DNA of 8,573 nt from Spirochaeta sp. (lineage in GTDB: Bacteria; Spirochaetota; Spirochaetia; DSM-2461). A program made the position numbers and the translations under genes. The notes beneath the pieces were generated by a model. That model worked only from the letters and a program-made list of their open reading frames with translations. It ran no database searches and had not been told where the DNA came from. Location of the stretch: positions 1-8,573 of the forward strand of contig DAOVYP010000072.1 of the NCBI GenBank assembly GCA_030635565.1. The letters run 5' to 3'. Below are positions 6,229 through 8,573 of this stretch, piece after piece; position 1 is the stretch's first letter, and every line of letters begins with the position of its first letter.

Positions 6229-7645
6229 TTATAAAGAGATTGATGCCATACTGGCCGAGCTGAACCTGGAAGGCCATTGGCTCAGAAAGGTACGTCAGCC
6301 CGATTACCGCCGGGTGATTCTCGAGTTTTCCGGTGGGGGTGACCTCTCGGCGCTCGCCCTGGTTATTGCTTCTCCATACGTCAGGATTCACCGGCTCGCC
6401 GCCGATGCGCGACTCCCCCGGGCCCTTCCCAAACCGCCCCGGTTCACCGCCGTCATAAAATCCCGCCTGACTGGTTCCCGGCTGATTTCCCTGAGCCAGA
6501 TCGGTTGCGACCGCATCGTTCGTTTTACCTTTGAGAGAGGTGGTGAACCCATACATCTGGACGCCAAACTCTGGGGCAACGGTGCCAATCTCATTCTCAG
6601 CGGACCCGACGGCATCATCATCGACGCCTTCACCCGCCGTCCGAAACGAAAAGAATCACCCGGAGAGAAATGGCCCCCTGAGGGAATCGGTAAAGGGCCG
6701 CCGCCGGATCCCGAACGCTTTTTCCTGCGGGCGCTTCCGGGAGAGGGTGACTGGAACCGTCGGGTGGAACGTTATTACGGGAGACTCGAGGCCTCAGAAG
6801 ACCGGGAACGGCGAGTCGGACTCTGGAAATCCCATCTGGATCGCCGGGAGGCGGCTCTGAGTGTAAAAGAGGAACGGATCAGTAAAGGGGTGGAACGCTT
6901 CGGGAATCAGCTCAAGGACGGCCATTGGGCCGACATTATCATGGCTCACCTCCATGAGTTGGATAAGGGATCCGATGTTCTCGAGGCCGATGACTGGGAG
7001 ACACCCGGCAGTCTGGTCCGTATCACTCTGGATTCGAAACTCTCCCCCCGGGATAACGCCGAACGCTATTACGGACGTCAGAAACGGGCCGTGAGGGGCC
7101 TGGAGAGACTCAAAGAAGACCGGCAGGTTCTGATACAGACACGCAATCACATCAATGAGCTTCGATTGCGAATCCGTGATGGTGATATCGATACCGGGCC
7201 TTTTGACTCCGATCCGCCGGACCGTAAAGTCAGGGGCGGAGCGTCAGGAGAATCCCTGCCTGGCTACTGGATAGCGCGGCTACCCTACATCATCGTCGTC
7301 GGCCGGAATGCAAAAGAAAGTGACACCCTGCTCCGGCATTGGGCCAGGGGAAACGACCTCTGGTTCCATGCCCGGGATTATCCCGGCGGTCACGTTTTCG
7401 TCCGCACCCCCCGGGGTAAAAGTGTTCCCCTGGAGATTCTCCTGGATGCCGGGAACCTCGCTCTTTCGTACAGCAGGGGCAAATCTTCCGGGGAGGCCGA
7501 CCTCTACTACACTCAGGTTAAACATCTGCGCAGAGCGAAGAACGGCAAAGCCGGTACCGTCCTTCCCACCCACGAAAAGAATCTGCATATCAAACTGGAT
7601 ACCCGGCGTCTGGCAGCTTTGAAAGCGATCGCGGAAACATCATGA
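6218..7645 (+). CDS. rqcH: NFACT-family protein, RqcH/Rqc2 homologue (ribosome quality control), shortened
   Basis: NFACT proteins bind obstructed 50S subunits carrying peptidyl-tRNA and, in bacteria, recruit alanyl-tRNA to add C-terminal alanine tails for degradation; older annotations call them fibronectin-binding proteins. The NFACT-N domain spans about 1-150 and keeps the Asp98-Arg99 pair (QIGCDRIVRF), matching the Asp-Arg pair needed for tRNA binding in characterised RqcH. A charged coiled-coil middle (about 170-345) contains LSPRDNAERYY (275-285), standard in the family. NFACT-R (about 355-465) has NDLWFHARDYPGGHVFVR and the KHLRRAKNGKAGTV element. At 475 residues it is about 100 shorter than typical RqcH (about 570). 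The missing part falls between NFACT-N and the coiled coil, where helix-hairpin-helix motifs normally sit and a Pro/Lys/Arg-rich linker is found instead. The start overlaps the macro gene by 11 bases. Confidence 0.92.
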   Translation: MSLNYKEIDAILAELNLEGHWLRKVRQPDYRRVILEFSGGGDLSALALVIASPYVRIHRLAADARLPRALPKPPRFTAVIKSRLTGSRLISLSQIGCDRIVRFTFERGGEPIHLDAKLWGNGANLILSGPDGIIIDAFTRRPKRKESPGEKWPPEGIGKGPPPDPERFFLRALPGEGDWNRRVERYYGRLEASEDRERRVGLWKSHLDRREAALSVKEERISKGVERFGNQLKDGHWADIIMAHLHELDKGSDVLEADDWETPGSLVRITLDSKLSPRDNAERYYGRQKRAVRGLERLKEDRQVLIQTRNHINELRLRIRDGDIDTGPFDSDPPDRKVRGGASGESLPGYWIARLPYIIVVGRNAKESDTLLRHWARGNDLWFHARDYPGGHVFVRTPRGKSVPLEILLDAGNLALSYSRGKSSGEADLYYTQVKHLRRAKNGKAGTVLPTHEKNLHIKLDTRRLAALKAIAETS

Positions 7646-7689
7646 GACGCTCCCCTCGACGTGGACGGGGAAGGCGGTACGGGCGATAA
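7642..7689 (+). CDS. Possible 15-codon arginine-rich small ORF between rqcH and the AMMECR1 gene
   Basis: An ATG overlaps the rqcH stop in an ATGA arrangement and opens a frame that reads MRRSPRRGRGRRYGR and stops at 7687-7689, seven bases before the next gene. Eight of fifteen residues are arginine. GGA lies six bases upstream. This may be a chance reading of a GC-rich spacer; or it may only keep ribosomes moving from rqcH to the AMMECR1 gene, which itself has a poor ribosome binding site. No family is recognised and coding is unproven. Confidence 0.15.
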   Translation: MRRSPRRGRGRRYGR

Positions 7690-7696
7690 TTGAGAC

Positions 7697-8248
7697 ATGA
7701 CATCCATCGAAGACAGGATCAATCTGATTTCCATCGCCCGAGGCGCCATCGCTGCGGATCTTGAGGGAGAAAAGCCCGAGCTGGAAGAACTGCTGTCCTC
7801 CGGTACCGGGCGCCCTGAGGGCAGCGGCGGCGTTTTTGTCACCTTGAAAATAGCCGGACGACTCCGTGGCTGCATCGGGCGTCTGCAGTCCGACGATCCC
7901 ATCGATGAAACCGTGGCTGAAATGGCCCGATCCGCCGCATTTTCAGATCCCCGATTCCCACCCCTGTCCCGGGATGAGCTTGATGGTATATCCATCGAGA
8001 TTTCCAGGCTGTCGGCCTTTTTCCCCATCAGCGCCGATGAGGTTGAGGTGGGCACCCACGGCCTGATGCTGCGTTCGGGTTACCGCTCGGGGCTCCTGCT
8101 GCCCCAGGTACCCGGAGAGCAGGGCTGGGACCGGGAAACCTTCCTTTCGGGACTCTGCAGAAAATCAGGCCTCCCCGACGGCAGCTGGGAGAATCCCGAT
8201 GCCACACTCGAGGCTTTCACCGCCGAGGTGTTCGGGGAGGAATGCTAG
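7697..8248 (+). CDS. AMMECR1-domain protein
   Basis: A 183-residue single-domain protein of the AMMECR1 family, conserved in archaea, many bacteria and humans, with unproven biochemical function. Key signatures: GVFVTLKIAGRLRGCIG (45-61) with the invariant LRGCIG, SAAFSDPRFPPLSRDEL (79-95), ISIEISRLS (98-106), GLMLRSGYRSGLLLPQV (122-138), and the tail WDRETFLSGLCRKSGLP (144-160). Length and motif order are normal. In many genomes the domain is linked to a MEMO protein and a radical SAM enzyme (AmmeMemoRadiSam); neither is within the window. It follows rqcH by 51 bases with only GAG close to the ATG, so it likely belongs to the same transcript. The IS110 element begins somewhere downstream of its stop codon, and the protein appears complete. 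Confidence 0.93.
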   Translation: MTSIEDRINLISIARGAIAADLEGEKPELEELLSSGTGRPEGSGGVFVTLKIAGRLRGCIGRLQSDDPIDETVAEMARSAAFSDPRFPPLSRDELDGISIEISRLSAFFPISADEVEVGTHGLMLRSGYRSGLLLPQVPGEQGWDRETFLSGLCRKSGLPDGSWENPDATLEAFTAEVFGEEC

Positions 8249-8260
8249 ACATTATGTATT

Positions 8261-8343
8261 GACCTGCCCAACCTCGAAGACGTGGATTACGCTATAAGAG
8301 GTTGGGAAACCAAACGCAGAGCCATAATCGAGGAGAGCAGGTC
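8261..8343 (+). ncRNA. Structured leader of the IS110 element, candidate bridge-RNA-like fold
   Basis: Two nested inverted repeats are visible. A perfect nine-base stem pairs CCCAACCTC (8267-8275) with GAGGTTGGG (8298-8306). Its 22-base apical part may fold again as CGT/ACG (8281-8283 with 8289-8291), leaving an asymmetric internal loop. An outer pair, GACCTGC (8261-8267) and GCAGGTC (8337-8343), would close the whole region right before the transposase ATG; base 8267 can belong to only one stem. IS110 elements are known to encode bridge RNAs with internal guide loops in a non-coding end, upstream of the recombinase in the IS110 subgroup. Whether this is such an RNA, a translation-control leader, or subterminal repeats is inference. 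An AGGAG (8331-8335) serves as ribosome binding site inside the fold. Confidence 0.35.
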
Positions 8344-8573
8344 ATGAAAGAGTTTAACAAGTATGTCGGTTTAGATACACACAAAGATACCATAGCAGTA
8401 GCGATTTCTGAGATATATGGTGGAAAACCCAGTGTTGTGTCCCGAAAATTCACACTCAGAAGCAACACCGGAATAGGACTGTACGGGAGTGTGGAGAAAA
8501 GCCACCGGAAGTTCGTCGGAACGGAGCCTGAAAGTCGAGTACCGCTGGAACGATGGTGGCTTATTCGCAATGC
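8344..8573 (+). CDS. IS110-family transposase (DEDD recombinase), N-terminal part, possibly degraded
   Basis: The ATG at 8344, eight bases after AGGAG, gives 76 codons open to the window end. The opening KYVGLDTHKDTIAVAISE is the classic IS110 RuvC-like first strand with the first catalytic Asp11. Further along, LYGSVEKSHRKFVGTE places Glu61 about where the second catalytic acid lies (Glu60 in IS621). The expected Tyr-Glu-Ala-Gly-Pro setting is missing: the frame reads Thr-Glu-Pro-Glu. Residues 29-45 match poorly, and fragments of family-like sequence seem to shift between frames. Either a divergent subfamily or a decaying copy with indels would explain this; I lean to decay, but most of the gene lies outside the window. 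Codon use is more AT-rich than in the neighbouring genes, as expected for an acquired element. Confidence 0.72.
   Translation, partial: MKEFNKYVGLDTHKDTIAVAISEIYGGKPSVVSRKFTLRSNTGIGLYGSVEKSHRKFVGTEPESRVPLERWWLIRN

Larger units (their letters stand above)
8249..8573 (+). mobile_element. IS110-family insertion element, left part only
   Basis: From just after the AMMECR1 stop the composition turns more AT-rich and a DEDD transposase N-terminus begins at 8344. The 95 bases between (8249-8343) hold paired inverted repeats and no other gene, as expected for the non-coding left end of an IS110-type element. IS110 elements often lack terminal inverted repeats and target duplications, so I cannot place the left boundary exactly. 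The right end lies beyond the window. The element sits directly after AMMECR1 and does not appear to disrupt a gene in view. Confidence 0.65.

Noticed and set aside
7513..8055. Minus-strand open frame of 180 codons across the rqcH end and the AMMECR1 gene
   Set aside because: Serine-rich low-complexity translation antisense to two conserved proteins; no start signal or family match.
8259..8298. TTGACC with TATAAG as a promoter for the IS110 transposase
   Set aside because: The spacing is 28 bases, far from the usual 16-18.
8292..8570. Minus-strand open frame of 92 codons opposite the transposase
   Set aside because: Antisense to the IS110 transposase start, with no recognisable motif.

Overview
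This 8.6-kb window is GC-rich (my estimate is mid-50s percent GC, not computed) and densely packed with bacterial chromosomal genes. Its right edge runs into an insertion sequence. A spirochaete-type host (Treponema/Spirochaeta relatives) is my best inference. The glucose kinase is a eukaryotic-style hexokinase rather than a ROK or Glk enzyme. The NFACT/RqcH protein opens with an MSLN-[W/Y]-KEID N-terminus that I remember from Treponema. A secreted ankyrin protein also fits. Family recognition is solid; the taxonomic call rests on memory of homologues, not on a search.

Layout. Minus strand 1-1454: a two-component pair, a stand-alone CheY-like receiver followed 16 bases later by a PAS-containing histidine kinase cut by the left edge. 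Minus strand 1576-2892: a hexokinase whose exact start is uncertain (2892, 2928 or 2991). The 2893-3153 region separates it from the divergent rlmH (3154-3633, plus strand). That region holds a 26-bp near-perfect palindrome, repeated half-sites and a consensus TATAAT. Minus strand 3665-5227: a secreted ankyrin-repeat protein followed 9 bases later by a gamma-carbonic-anhydrase-like hexapeptide protein, converging on rlmH. Plus strand 5324-8248: a compact probable operon of a four-helix SirB-like membrane protein, a macro-domain ADP-ribose hydrolase, an NFACT/RqcH ribosome quality-control factor that overlaps the macro gene by 11 bases, and an AMMECR1-domain protein. Right end 8249-8573: the left part of an IS110-family element, with a structured leader and the first 76 codons of a DEDD transposase that may be degraded.

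How the parts relate. The two-component pair is a phosphorelay of unknown stimulus. The hexokinase feeds glycolysis and shares its upstream region with the 23S rRNA methyltransferase gene rlmH, so the palindrome between them could control either gene or both. In the plus-strand cluster, rlmH (in its own unit) and the RqcH homologue both act on the large ribosomal subunit, and the macro-domain gene is translationally linked to the RqcH gene. The points most worth a second look are the palindromic operator, the possible bridge-RNA-like leader of the IS110 element, and the shortened RqcH homologue coupled to a macro domain.
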